DNA of 64,000 bases from Sphingomonas limnosediminicola (GCF_039537965.1 NZ_BAABBM010000001.1:1826001-1890000), one strand, 5' to 3'; numbered from the stretch's first letter, positions 26,590 through 38,118 are shown. Notes: generated by a model from the sequence alone, not told the origin. A program made the numbers and translations.

Positions 26590-27996
26590 ATGTCCTTTCA
26601 TTCCCTCGGGCTCTCGAAGCCCCTGCTCGATGCGCTTGCCGCGAAGAACTATTCGAAGGCGACGCCTATCCAGCTTCAGGCCATTCCGACCGTCCTGACC
26701 GGCCGCGATCTTCTCGGCATTGCCCAAACTGGCACCGGCAAGACCGCGGCGTTCATGCTGCCGTCGCTCGACCGGCTGGCGGCGGAGCGCCACATTCCGA
26801 AGCCCGGCCAGATCCGTATGCTCGTGCTCGCGCCGACGCGTGAGCTCGCATCGCAGATTGCCGCCAGCGCCGAGACCTATGGCCGCTTCATGCGCCTGTC
26901 GGTCGGCGTCATCTTCGGCGGCGTTCCCAACAGCAAGAGCGTGCGCACCGTCGCCCGTGGCCTCGACGTCCTCGTTGCGACGCCTGGCCGCCTGCTCGAC
27001 CTCATCGACCAGCGCGCCCTCAGCCTGCGTGAGCTCGAGATCCTCGTCCTCGACGAGGCCGACCAGATGCTCGACCTTGGCTTCATCCACGCGCTGAAGC
27101 GGATCGTCAGCCTCGTTCCGGCCAAGCGCCAGACGCTGTTCTTCTCGGCCACCATGCCGAAGGCGATCAAGGAACTCGCCGACAAATATCTGACCAACCC
27201 CGCCGAAGTATCGGTGACTCCCACCGCGACCACCGTCGAGCGGATCGAGCAGAGCGTCACCATGGTGAACCAGGCGGAGAAAGCCGCGCTCCTCGCGATG
27301 GTGCTGCGCGGTGAGTCGGTTGAGCGTGCCCTGGTCTTCAGCCGGACCAAGCACGGTGCCGACAAGATCGTGCGCCAGCTCGAAGCCGCAGGCCTTTCCG
27401 CCGGCGCCATTCACGGCAACAAGAGCCAGGCGCAGCGCGAGCGGGCGATCGCGGCATTCAAGATCGGCGAGATGCCGATCCTGATCGCCACCGACATCGC
27501 CGCGCGCGGGATCGACATCCCGGGTGTCAGCCATGTCGTCAACTTCGACCTGCCCGATGTTCCGGAACAATATGTCCACCGCATCGGCCGCACGGCGCGC
27601 GCCGGCGCGGACGGCATTGCGCTTGCGTTCTGCAGCCCGGAAGAGCGCGGCAACCTGCGTGATATCGAGCGCACGACGCGTCAGCGCATCGCCGTCACGC
27701 CGCTTCCCGCGGACTTCGTGACGACGATGGAAGCCTTCAAGCGGCTGAAGCCGGCGCCGCGCGCCGCGACGCCGCAGCGCACGGAACGGCCGCACACCAA
27801 GTCCGACCGTCGCCACGAAGGCCAGCGCCGCCAGAACCGCAACAGCGGTCAGCAGCGTCATCCGCAGCGCACGGAAGGCAATGCCGGACACCGTCCTGAC
27901 GGTCATCAGGGACAGCGCCCCGAGGGTGGCCAGCCCACGCGCAAGTTTGGCGGGCGCCGTCGCTTCGGCGGCGGCTCGCGACAGGCTCGCGGCTAG
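26590..27996 (+). CDS. DEAD-box ATP-dependent RNA helicase (RhlE-like)
   Basis: The 468-residue helicase has a Q motif region (ATPIQLQAIP), motif I AQTGTGKT (45-52), DEAD at about 155-158, SAT (FSATMPK), and HRIGRTAR in the C-terminal RecA-like domain. The last 90 residues are a basic, Gln/Arg/His-rich disordered tail of the kind that binds RNA and promotes condensates. It unwinds short RNA duplexes in ribosome assembly or decay. Its long leader suggests cold or autoregulatory control. Confidence 0.94.
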   Translation: MSFHSLGLSKPLLDALAAKNYSKATPIQLQAIPTVLTGRDLLGIAQTGTGKTAAFMLPSLDRLAAERHIPKPGQIRMLVLAPTRELASQIAASAETYGRFMRLSVGVIFGGVPNSKSVRTVARGLDVLVATPGRLLDLIDQRALSLRELEILVLDEADQMLDLGFIHALKRIVSLVPAKRQTLFFSATMPKAIKELADKYLTNPAEVSVTPTATTVERIEQSVTMVNQAEKAALLAMVLRGESVERALVFSRTKHGADKIVRQLEAAGLSAGAIHGNKSQAQRERAIAAFKIGEMPILIATDIAARGIDIPGVSHVVNFDLPDVPEQYVHRIGRTARAGADGIALAFCSPEERGNLRDIERTTRQRIAVTPLPADFVTTMEAFKRLKPAPRAATPQRTERPHTKSDRRHEGQRRQNRNSGQQRHPQRTEGNAGHRPDGHQGQRPEGGQPTRKFGGRRRFGGGSRQARG

Positions 27997-28003
27997 CTTG
28001 ATC

Positions 28004-28033
28004 CACGCGTGCGCGCTCGCGCGCGTGCGCGTG
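28004..28033 (+). repeat. Alternating CG/TG tract with hairpin potential before gyrB
   Basis: The 30 nt between the helicase stop and gyrB are almost purely alternating pyrimidine-purine (break only at 28017-28018). They also fold as an extended hairpin, CACGCG with CGCGTG at the ends and a TCGC loop, with two G-T wobbles. Such DNA readily forms Z-DNA or a cruciform under negative supercoiling, and the RNA hairpin could be the helicase transcript end. Confidence 0.5.
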
Positions 28034-28034
28034 A

Positions 28035-30569
<2,535 letters not shown>

Positions 30570-30603
30570 GAACCATAAGCGCGCAACGGCCATTGGCGCT
30601 GAC

Positions 30604-31368
30604 GTGACTAGTCCCGCGACGATCACCATCGCGTCCTACAATATGCACAAGGCCGTCGGCCTGGACGGTCGGCGCGATCCGCATCGCGTCTTGAAGGTGC
30701 TGCAGGAAATCGATGCCGACATCGTCGCCCTGCAGGAAGCCGACAAAAGGGTCGGCGGCCGCGCCTCGACCGTCCCCCACGCGCTGATCGACAGCCACGG
30801 CATGTACAAGCCGGTCCACCTCGGCGTCCGGCACAAGCGAACGTTGGAGCGGGTGCGCAAGCACGCCGACCGGCTGTTCAAGCTCGATACGCGCAATATC
30901 GGCTGGCACGGGAACGCGATCCTGGTGAAGCATCATGTCGGCGTGCTCGACTGCGCGGCGCTCGAACTGCCGACCCTCGAACCGCGTGGCGCAGTGATTG
31001 CCGAGCTGTTGATCGGCGATAAGCCGATCCGGGTCGTCGGCATGCATCTCGACCTGTCCGGCCTGTGGCGCCGTCGTCAGATGCAGGCGATTCTGGAAGC
31101 GATCGAGCGGCGTCCGCACAAGATGCCGACAGTCTTGATGGGCGACACGAACGAGTGGCGTACGGCAGGAGGCTGCCTCCGCGACCTCAACGGCGAATTC
31201 CGCATCGCGCCGACCGGCCCGAGCTTCCATGCGCGCCATCCGGTTGCAGCGCTCGATAGGATCATCGTCCACAAGGATCTCAGCATCCACGCGGCCGGCG
31301 TGCACATGAGCCCGGCGGCGCGGAAAGCTTCCGACCACCTTCCAATCTGGGCGCGGCTGTCGGCCTAG
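30604..31368 (+). CDS. Endonuclease/exonuclease/phosphatase-family protein
   Basis: This 254-residue protein has the EEP (DNase I-like) fold: SYNMHKAVG at the start, IVALQEAD with the metal-binding Glu, VVGMHLDL, MGDTNEW and the final SDHLPIWA with catalytic His. It may act on nucleic acid, phospholipid or sugar phosphates; the substrate is not readable. GTG start 34 nt after gyrB. Its TAG stop is interleaved with that of rpoN (CTAG). Confidence 0.85.
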   Translation: MTSPATITIASYNMHKAVGLDGRRDPHRVLKVLQEIDADIVALQEADKRVGGRASTVPHALIDSHGMYKPVHLGVRHKRTLERVRKHADRLFKLDTRNIGWHGNAILVKHHVGVLDCAALELPTLEPRGAVIAELLIGDKPIRVVGMHLDLSGLWRRRQMQAILEAIERRPHKMPTVLMGDTNEWRTAGGCLRDLNGEFRIAPTGPSFHARHPVAALDRIIVHKDLSIHAAGVHMSPAARKASDHLPIWARLSA

Positions 31369-32831
31369 CCGGCGATCTTCCTCATCCGCCGCCGCTGGAT
31401 CGACGAGCCGATCCCCATCGACTCCCGATATTTGACGACGGTCCGCCGAGCGCAGTCGAAGCCCTTCTGCTTGAGCAATGCCGCGATGGCGTCGTCGCTG
31501 AGGATCTCGGTCTCTTGGTCTATCAATTGCTTGATGGCCGCTTTCACGGCCTCTGCCGCCGCGCCGTCGCCTTCCGAGGACTGGACGCCGGAGCCGAAGA
31601 AATATTTGAGCTCGAATAGCCCGCGATCGCACAGAAGATATTTGTTCGAGGTCACGCGACTGACTGTCGATTCATGCATGCCGATCGCGTCCGCGATCTC
31701 GCGCAGGGTCATGGGCTTCAGCGCCGAGACACCGCGATCGAAAAAGCCCTGCTGCCGCTTCACGATTTCCGAAACGACTTTCACGATCGTCCGGGCGCGT
31801 TGGTCTAGCGCCTTCACCAGCCAGGATGCGCTCTGCAGGCACTCGCTAAGCCAAGCGCGCGACGTCTTGTCCTGGGGGCCGGACTTCAATTCCTGATAGT
31901 AACGTCGATTGACCAGCAGCCGCGGCAGAGTCGACTGATTAAGCTCAACGGCGTAGCCGCCCCGAGTCCGGCGGATGAACACGTCGGGCGCGACATCCTC
32001 TGCGGCCGACACGGAAAATTGGCAGCCCGGCTTGGGGTCGTAGGCGCGAAGCTCGCGGATCATGTCCGCCAAGTCTTCATCGTCGACACCGCAAATGCGC
32101 TTGAGATCGTTCGTGCGGCCCTTCGACAGCAGGTCGAGATTGTCGATCAGGCGCGCCATTGCCGGATCGTAGCGGTCGGCCGCTTTCGCCTGCAGCGCCA
32201 GGCACTCGGCAAGCGAGCGGGCGCCGATGCCCGCGGGATCGAGGTCCTGAACGATCGCCAGTGCCTGTTCGACCAGTGGCGGCGGCGCGCCCGTCAGCTC
32301 CGCAATCTGCTCCAGCGGAACGGTCAGATAGCCGGTCTCGTCGAGCGCTTCTGCGATTACGCGAGCAAGGTTGCCGACATCCCCGCCGATGCCGTGAAGC
32401 TGGTCGAGCAGATGCTCGGCGAGTGATGTCGCGGCGTATTCAACCCGTTCGAAATCAAAGGCTTCGTCGGAGACGGATGACGTCACGACGTCGGAAAAGC
32501 TGTCCGTCTCCAGGGCCTCCGATGTCCAATCCCTGTCGAGCGGGCGGTCGTCGTCCGCATGACCCATGATCAGATTGTCGGCCCCCGGGTCTTCCGGTCC
32601 GTCCTCCCCGCCTTCGCCGCCATCGGAATCGTCGGTGACGAATTCGGCAGCCTGCTGCTCGTCGCCTTCCTCGCCACGCGCCTCGAGCAGAGGGTTCTTC
32701 GAAATTTCCTCGGCGAGGAAAGTCTCCAGCTCCATGTTCGACAATTGAAGCAGCTGGATCGCCTGGCGCAGCTGCGGCGTAAGGACCAGCTGCTGGCTTT
32801 GGCGGATGCTTAAGGAGGGCCCCAAGCCCAT
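31365..32831 (-). CDS. rpoN: RNA polymerase sigma-54 factor
   Basis: The 488-residue protein has the Gln/Leu-rich region I at the N-terminus (LSIRQSQQLVLTPQLRQAIQLLQ segment), an acidic region II, the core-binding domain, a DNA-binding helix-turn-helix (IADAIGMHESTVSRVTS) and the RpoN box (ARRTVVKYRE). It directs transcription from -24/-12 promoters with AAA+ activators. It lies 11 nt after lptB, a common proteobacterial arrangement. Confidence 0.95.
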   Translation of the reverse strand: MGLGPSLSIRQSQQLVLTPQLRQAIQLLQLSNMELETFLAEEISKNPLLEARGEEGDEQQAAEFVTDDSDGGEGGEDGPEDPGADNLIMGHADDDRPLDRDWTSEALETDSFSDVVTSSVSDEAFDFERVEYAATSLAEHLLDQLHGIGGDVGNLARVIAEALDETGYLTVPLEQIAELTGAPPPLVEQALAIVQDLDPAGIGARSLAECLALQAKAADRYDPAMARLIDNLDLLSKGRTNDLKRICGVDDEDLADMIRELRAYDPKPGCQFSVSAAEDVAPDVFIRRTRGGYAVELNQSTLPRLLVNRRYYQELKSGPQDKTSRAWLSECLQSASWLVKALDQRARTIVKVVSEIVKRQQGFFDRGVSALKPMTLREIADAIGMHESTVSRVTSNKYLLCDRGLFELKYFFGSGVQSSEGDGAAAEAVKAAIKQLIDQETEILSDDAIAALLKQKGFDCARRTVVKYRESMGIGSSIQRRRMRKIAG

Positions 32832-32842
32832 GGCGATCCGTC

Positions 32843-33616
32843 CTAGAGCGCGAAGCTCTCGCCGAGGTACAGGCGCCGGACCTCCTGGTCGGCGACCAAC
32901 GCTTCGGGAGTACCCTGGAACAGCACCTGACCGTCGTAGATGATGCAGGCGCGATCGACGATGTCGAGCGTCTCGCGGACATTATGGTCGGTGATCAACA
33001 CGCCGATTCCGCGCTGCTTCAGGTCGCGGACCAGCTCGCGGATATCGGCGATGGAAATGGGATCGATGCCGGCGAACGGCTCGTCGAGCAGCATGATCGA
33101 CGGATCGGCCGCAAGCGCACGGGCGATCTCGCAACGTCGCCGCTCACCGCCCGATAGCGCCATGGCGGCCGAATCGCGAAGGCCGGCGAGGCCGAATTCG
33201 TTCAGCAACTGCTCCAGCCGGTCGCTCCGCGCCTGGCGGTCGGGTTCGGCAACTTCCAGCACTGCCAGAATATTCCCCTCGACCGTGAGCCCGCGGAAGA
33301 TCGACGTTTCCTGCGGCAGGTAACCGAGGCCCAGGATCGCACGCCGGTACATCGGCAGTTCGGTAATGTCCTGGTTGTCGAGGAAGATGCGTCCGCTGTC
33401 CGGCTTCACCAGCCCCATGACCGAATAGAAGCAGGTGGTCTTGCCGGCGCCGTTGGGGCCTAGCAGCCCGACAACCTCGCCCCGGCGAACGTCGAGCGAC
33501 ACGTCGTGGAGCACGGCGCGGCGGTCATAGGCCTTGGCAATGGAGCGGACTTCAAGCCCGTCTATCCCTTGCCGCGCGTCGGCTGCTGGTCTCGCAAAGG
33601 CCGCAGCCTCGTTCAT
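32843..33616 (-). CDS. lptB: LPS export ABC transporter ATP-binding protein
   Basis: This 257-residue ATPase drives LPS extraction with LptFG. It shows Walker A GPNGAGKTT, the LSGGERRRCEIARAL signature and Walker B IMLLDEPFAGIDP, plus the LptB-type YLPQETSIFRGLTVEGN stretch. The ATG overlaps the lptA stop by 1 nt (TGATG). A 15-residue N-terminal extension precedes the usual start. Confidence 0.94.
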   Translation of the reverse strand: MNEAAAFARPAADARQGIDGLEVRSIAKAYDRRAVLHDVSLDVRRGEVVGLLGPNGAGKTTCFYSVMGLVKPDSGRIFLDNQDITELPMYRRAILGLGYLPQETSIFRGLTVEGNILAVLEVAEPDRQARSDRLEQLLNEFGLAGLRDSAAMALSGGERRRCEIARALAADPSIMLLDEPFAGIDPISIADIRELVRDLKQRGIGVLITDHNVRETLDIVDRACIIYDGQVLFQGTPEALVADQEVRRLYLGESFAL

Positions 33617-34176
33617 CAGCTTCCGTTCTTCTGTGGCACCGTGAAGTGGCCCGTTACGCGGCCGCCGCTCGAATTGACGCCCGGTGGGCCGCCATCGACG
33701 ACTGCACGTCCTGTCTCGAGGTTGATCACCAGCCGCTGGCCATTGACGATATTCGGCCCACGCGTGAGCTGCACGTTGCCGATCAGCGTGATTAGCTTGG
33801 CGTCGAGATCGTAGATGCCAAAGTCGCCCTTGGCCGTTTCGGACGGACTGCGGACGACGACGCCGCCTGCTGCGTCGAGCCGGCGGATCTGGACGCCACG
33901 GGCGCCCTGCTTGCCGCCGGAATAAGCGACGGTGAGGCGCGCGGTGTCGAGGTTGAGTTCGGCCTGCGTCACATGAACGTTACCGGCGAAGATCGCGCGG
34001 TCGGCGCGGTCCTGCACTTCGATGCGGTCCGCGGTGACATCGACCGGCGCATTGCTGTTGTGTCCCTTGAGCGCCGAAGTCGGCTGTTCCTGGCGCACCT
34101 GTGCGACCGCAACGCCGGTCGCCGCGACGGCAAGGCTGGTTGCAAGGATGATGCCAATGGAACGCATGCCCCTCAC
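33616..34176 (-). CDS. lptA: LPS periplasmic transport protein LptA
   Basis: The 186-residue protein has a signal peptide (about 1-25) and an OstA-like beta-jellyroll (DVTADRIEVQDRADRAIFAGNVHVTQ, later LTRGPNIVNGQRLVINLETGRAVVDG). LptA bridges LptC to LptD in the periplasm. GTG 34176 overlaps the lptC TGA. ATG 34167, three codons in, is an alternative. Confidence 0.9.
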   Translation of the reverse strand: MRGMRSIGIILATSLAVAATGVAVAQVRQEQPTSALKGHNSNAPVDVTADRIEVQDRADRAIFAGNVHVTQAELNLDTARLTVAYSGGKQGARGVQIRRLDAAGGVVVRSPSETAKGDFGIYDLDAKLITLIGNVQLTRGPNIVNGQRLVINLETGRAVVDGGPPGVNSSGGRVTGHFTVPQKNGS

Positions 34177-34811
34177 TTGACCGCCCCTTGCACGATTTTC
34201 AAGCGAGCGCCGCCATCTAAGACGACACTCCGGCTGCCCAGGTCGGCATGAAGCCGCGCCGCCTGGAACTGCCCGAGGCGCATTTGGCCCGAAACCGGGC
34301 CGCCGCTGTTGAGCTGCCGACTGTTGAGGTCGACCATGACGTCGCTGGTCGCGAGCCGGTAGCCGTCGCCGCCGGTCACGCGGACCGGGCCGTTGATCAG
34401 CACCTGCTTGCGGTCGAGATTATACTTTCCCGTATTCGCCGCGATGGTCACCGGCCCCTGCGGCTGCTCGAGCTGGGCGAGCATTCCGTTGATGTCGACG
34501 ACAGGCACGTCGCTGCTGCGCTGGATCGCGTTATTCGCGTTGATAACAAACTTCTGCCCCTTGTCGTCACTCCCCACGTAGCGAGCGGATTCGACTCGCA
34601 TGCGTTCTTGCGCACTTTGCACTTTTTTCTTGTCGAGGATGAAGCTGACGTCGCCCTTGCGATCTAGCGGGGCGAGGGCGAGCACCGCGATCAGCACGCC
34701 AACCGCGCTCGGCAGCAGGATCTTGGTCCAGCGCACCAGACGGTCATGCGCGCTTCCGGGCACCGCCCAGCGCTGCTTGCCGGTCCGCTGGCGGATGGTC
34801 ACGTCAGCCAC
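34173..34811 (-). CDS. lptC: LPS export system protein LptC
   Basis: This 212-residue bitopic inner-membrane protein has one transmembrane helix (about 30-47) and a periplasmic jellyroll domain with YVGSDDKGQKFVINANNA and GYRLATSDVMVDLNSR. It hands LPS from LptB2FG to LptA. It lies 8 nt after the RNase D-like gene and overlaps lptA, giving the order rnd-like, lptC, lptA, lptB, rpoN. Confidence 0.9.
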   Translation of the reverse strand: MADVTIRQRTGKQRWAVPGSAHDRLVRWTKILLPSAVGVLIAVLALAPLDRKGDVSFILDKKKVQSAQERMRVESARYVGSDDKGQKFVINANNAIQRSSDVPVVDINGMLAQLEQPQGPVTIAANTGKYNLDRKQVLINGPVRVTGGDGYRLATSDVMVDLNSRQLNSGGPVSGQMRLGQFQAARLHADLGSRSVVLDGGARLKIVQGAVK

Positions 34812-34819
34812 GGCTGCAA

Positions 34820-35443
34820 TCAGCCATCATGCGCCAGGATGTCCTGGTCGGCCCAACCGGCGATGTCGAGCAGGGCCCGAGCCGGAAGGAAGTCAAAGCA
34901 GGCCTGCGCGAGCGGCATGCGCCCTTCGCGCTCGAGCCGCTCGTCGAGCTTCTCTTTCAGCGCATGAAGGTAGCGGACGTCGCTCGCCGCATACTCGCGC
35001 TGCGCCTCCGAGAGCTCGGGCGCGCCCCAGTCGCTCGACTGTTGCTGCTTCGACAGGTCGACGTTCAGCACTTCCTTGACCAGGTCCTTGAGGCCGTGGC
35101 GATCGGTGTAAGTGCGAACGAGCCGGGATGCGGTACGCGTGCAATAGAGCGGCGCGGCCATGATCCCAAGATAGGCCTGCATGATCCCGACGTCGAACCG
35201 CGCGAAATGATAGAGCTTAAGCCGATTCGGATCGCCCAACAGGGCCTTGAGCCTTGGCGCCGCAAAATTGCTCCCCCGCCGGAAGCGGACGAGATGCTCA
35301 TCGCCCTTGCCGTCCGACAGTTGCACCAGGCACAGCCGGTCGCGCCCGGGAATCAGTCCCATCGCCTCGGTGTCGACGGCAATCGGGCCGTCGCCGAACG
35401 AAACGTCGGCGGGAAGATCCTCCTCGTGGAAATGAACGGCCAT
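34820..35443 (-). CDS. Ribonuclease D-like 3'-5' exonuclease
   Basis: The 207-residue protein is a DEDD-family exonuclease: IAVDTEAMGL carries the first Asp/Glu pair, LYHFARFDVG the second Asp, and YAASDVRYLHALKEKL the Tyr/Asp pair. It has no HRDC domains, so it is the short stand-alone form common in alphaproteobacteria. The frame runs to 35587, but ATG 35443 has AGGAG 6 nt upstream and matches the family. First gene of the lpt-rpoN operon. Confidence 0.9.
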   Translation of the reverse strand: MAVHFHEEDLPADVSFGDGPIAVDTEAMGLIPGRDRLCLVQLSDGKGDEHLVRFRRGSNFAAPRLKALLGDPNRLKLYHFARFDVGIMQAYLGIMAAPLYCTRTASRLVRTYTDRHGLKDLVKEVLNVDLSKQQQSSDWGAPELSEAQREYAASDVRYLHALKEKLDERLEREGRMPLAQACFDFLPARALLDIAGWADQDILAHDG

Positions 35444-35663
35444 TGGCACTCCTGAAGCGACTTGATGGGCCCGCTTTAGTCCGCGTGACACCCTCCATTC
35501 CAGCCCTACTGATTCTGTTCCAGATTGAATCACTAGAGCCGCTGATAATTTTGAGCTAAGGACGTGAACGGTGCGTGAGTGAGACACGTGCCGTGACCGG
35601 TTGCGCCAGGGGCCCAGCGCGTTGGTTCTATCTCATTGCGGGCACACGGAAGTTTAGGACGGC

Positions 35664-36488
35664 ATGGGTTTCGATAGAGGGCGCAAGGGGGATCGCGGTG
35701 GTCGCGGCCGCGACAAGCGTGACAGTTTCGGTGAAGAGAATTCTTCTTCTTTCGGTGGTGGCGGCGATTTTGCCGGCGGCGGATTCCAGGAGCGGGGCGG
35801 CTACGGCGGCGGACGCGGTGGATTCGGCGGCGGCGGCGGCGGCGGCTACGGTGATCGCGGCGGTGGCGGCGGTTACGGCGGCGGTGGCTACGGCGGCGGC
35901 GGCGGTGGTTTCCGCGGCGGCGGCGGTGGCGGCGGCGGTTTCCGCGGCGGCGGCGGCGGCGGTGGCGGAATGCCTCCCCAGGTCGTTGGCGAAGGCAAAG
36001 GCGTCGTAAAATTCTTCAATCCGCAAAAGGGCTTCGGCTTCATCGTCCGCGATGACGGCGGTGAGGACGTGTTCGTCCACATTTCGGCGGTCGAGCAGGC
36101 GGGTCTTACCGACCTTGCCGACGGCCAGCCGTTGGAGTTCACGCTCGTCGATCGCGGCGGCCGTATCTCGGCGACGAACCTGCGCATCGAGGGCGACCCG
36201 ATGCCGGTGGAGCGCAGTGGTGGCGGTGCAGGCGCGGCCGGCGGTGCCGGTGGTCCGCAGCGTCAGCTGACGGGCGAAAAGGCCAGCGGCACGGTCAAGT
36301 TCTTCAACTCCATGAAGGGCTTTGGCTTCATCCAGCGTGATGACGGCCAGCCGGACGCATTCGTTCACATCTCGGCCGTCGAGCGCGCGGGCATCCCGAC
36401 GCTCAACGAAGGCGACCGGCTTGAGTTCGAACTGGAAGTCGATCGTCGCGGCAAGACCGCTGCAGTGAACCTGCAGACGATCAGCTAG
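35664..36488 (+). CDS. Gly-rich (RGG-like) protein with two cold-shock domains
   Basis: Of the 274 residues, the first 110 are a charged Arg/Asp start (RGRKGDRGGRGRDKR) and a very long Gly-rich FRGGG/YGGGG region. Two cold-shock domains follow, each with both RNP motifs: VVKFFNPQKGFGFI and DVFVHISAVE, then TVKFFNSMKGFGFI and AFVHISAVE. It presumably binds single-stranded RNA. AGGA precedes ATG 35664. A strong terminator follows. The low-complexity head is unusual for bacterial Csp proteins. Confidence 0.9.
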   Translation: MGFDRGRKGDRGGRGRDKRDSFGEENSSSFGGGGDFAGGGFQERGGYGGGRGGFGGGGGGGYGDRGGGGGYGGGGYGGGGGGFRGGGGGGGGFRGGGGGGGGMPPQVVGEGKGVVKFFNPQKGFGFIVRDDGGEDVFVHISAVEQAGLTDLADGQPLEFTLVDRGGRISATNLRIEGDPMPVERSGGGAGAAGGAGGPQRQLTGEKASGTVKFFNSMKGFGFIQRDDGQPDAFVHISAVERAGIPTLNEGDRLEFELEVDRRGKTAAVNLQTIS

Positions 36489-36516
36489 GCTGAGACGAGC
36501 TTTCTAAGGGGGCGAG

Positions 36517-36554
36517 GAGCCGGCGGGGGAAACCTCGCCGGCTCTTTCCTTTTG
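36517..36554 (+). terminator. Intrinsic terminator of the double-CSD gene
   Basis: GAGCCGGCG (36517-36525) and CGCCGGCTC (36536-36544) form a perfect 9-bp stem with a 10-nt loop, followed by TTTCCTTTTG. An overlapping alternative stem GGCGAGG/CCTCGCC (36511-36517 with 36533-36539) could compete. Confidence 0.85.
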
Positions 36555-36555
36555 C

Positions 36556-38118
36556 CTACATCGCGCTGTCGTAGAAGCGGTCCAGATCGCTCTTCAGCTG
36601 ACGCGACGAGGCCGGGTCGATGTACATCATATGGCCCGCCGGATAGTAAGCGTAGGTGATGTTGGCGGCGACGGACGGCTCGATCGCCATGTGTCCGACC
36701 TCATAATCCGCGCCCATGAACGGCGTCGCGAGGTCGTAATAGCCGTTGACCATGAACAGCTTCATCCGCGGGTTCTGCCGCATCGCGTCAGCCAGATCGA
36801 CGCTGGTGTCGGCGATCGGCTGATTGCCCTGTGAGCTCTTGTGGGTGAACTCCCACTTGCCGCCGATCCCGCCGTAATTGTTGATCCGGTACGTGAGCGG
36901 CGTCTTGTAGCCGAGATCGCGGAACAGATAGTCGTTGATCGCGCCGGTGAAGCCGCCGGTGATTGCGCTGGCCTGCGGGTCGTAGGTCGGGTCCGAACCT
37001 ACCTGATCCGCCTCGGTGCCGAGGTAGCGCGAATCGATACGGCCGATGATCTGGCGGCGGTCTCGCAGAAGCTCGCGCCGGAAGCGCTCGGGATCGACGC
37101 GAAGGTTCGCGCGCAGAATATAATCCGCCGACAGGCCCGTCAGCGCCGCCATCTGATTGGCAACCGAGCGCTTCTCTTCATCGCTGATTGCACGCCCCTT
37201 CTGCAACGCCGCCGCATAGGGTCCGGTCGCAAAGGCGCGGGCCTGCTCGGCAAAGCTGTCGAGCGTGCCGTTGTGCGCCACCCGGCCATGGTACCAGGCG
37301 TCGGTCGCGTAGGTCGGCAGGAAGTTGATGAAGACCTGGTCACCGCCGAAGTCTGCGAAGTTCAGCACCGTCGACACAAGCACGATGCCGTTGAGCTGGA
37401 CGCCCTTGTCAGCGAGTGTGTTCGAGAGACCCGCCGCGCGCAGCGTGCCGTAGCTTTCGCCGATGATGAACTTCGGGCTGTTCCAGCGGCCGTACTTCGT
37501 CAGGTAGCGCTGGATGGCTCGCGTAAAGGCATCGAGATCCTTGTCGACGCCGAAGAAGTCTTCGGGCTTACCCTTGCCGACCGGTCGCGACAGGCCCGTG
37601 GTCATGGCGTCGAGGAAGACAAGGTCCGACTTGTCCAGCAACGTGTCCTGGTTGGACGACACACGGAACGGCGGTCCGCTGATGGTTTCGGGGATCGAGG
37701 CGTCCACCTTCATCGGGCCGAACGAGCCCATGTGCAGCCACATCGTCGAGCTGCCAGGGCCCCCATTGAAGAGGAACGTCACCGGTCGCGGACGACCGTT
37801 TGTGCTCGGCATCGTGTAAGCCGTGTAGAACATGCTCCCGACCGCTTCGCCGTCGTCGTTGCGGATGGTGAGCGTGCCCGGCGTCGCCGTATAGGTCAGG
37901 GTCCGCCCGCGGAAACTGATCGAGCGCTTGACAGGCTGAGCCGTCTCCTCCGCGGTCGCCTTTGCCGTATCGTCGTCCTTGCCCTTGTCCTTTTCTTTTG
38001 CTGCCGCGTCGGCCTGGGCGCCCGGCGGCGGAGCGTCGCCGGCGTTGGTCGAAGCCTGCTGCGCGACAGCGGTACTGGACAGCAGCAGGGAAATCAGAAG
38101 CAGGGACGATCGCATCAT
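36556..38118 (-). CDS. Secreted serine carboxypeptidase-like peptidase (S10)
   Basis: This 520-residue protein has a signal peptide (about 1-19), a Lys/Asp/Ala-rich linker and an S10 alpha/beta-hydrolase domain. FNGGPGSSTMW (117-127) forms the oxyanion region, Ser222 lies in GESYGT, and YPAGHMMY near the end carries the His. Periplasmic peptide breakdown is likely. Its start overlaps the stop of the amidohydrolase gene by 4 nt, so the two form an operon. Confidence 0.92.
   Translation of the reverse strand: MMRSSLLLISLLLSSTAVAQQASTNAGDAPPPGAQADAAAKEKDKGKDDDTAKATAEETAQPVKRSISFRGRTLTYTATPGTLTIRNDDGEAVGSMFYTAYTMPSTNGRPRPVTFLFNGGPGSSTMWLHMGSFGPMKVDASIPETISGPPFRVSSNQDTLLDKSDLVFLDAMTTGLSRPVGKGKPEDFFGVDKDLDAFTRAIQRYLTKYGRWNSPKFIIGESYGTLRAAGLSNTLADKGVQLNGIVLVSTVLNFADFGGDQVFINFLPTYATDAWYHGRVAHNGTLDSFAEQARAFATGPYAAALQKGRAISDEEKRSVANQMAALTGLSADYILRANLRVDPERFRRELLRDRRQIIGRIDSRYLGTEADQVGSDPTYDPQASAITGGFTGAINDYLFRDLGYKTPLTYRINNYGGIGGKWEFTHKSSQGNQPIADTSVDLADAMRQNPRMKLFMVNGYYDLATPFMGADYEVGHMAIEPSVAANITYAYYPAGHMMYIDPASSRQLKSDLDRFYDSAM

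Noticed and set aside
35800..35970. GGCGGC tract as a possible satellite repeat
   Set aside because: It is explained by the Gly-rich head of the cold-shock-domain protein, in frame throughout.
35628..36368. Minus-strand Ala/Thr-rich frame opposite the double cold-shock gene
   Set aside because: Ala/Thr runs are the antisense reading of the Gly codon repeats; no domain.
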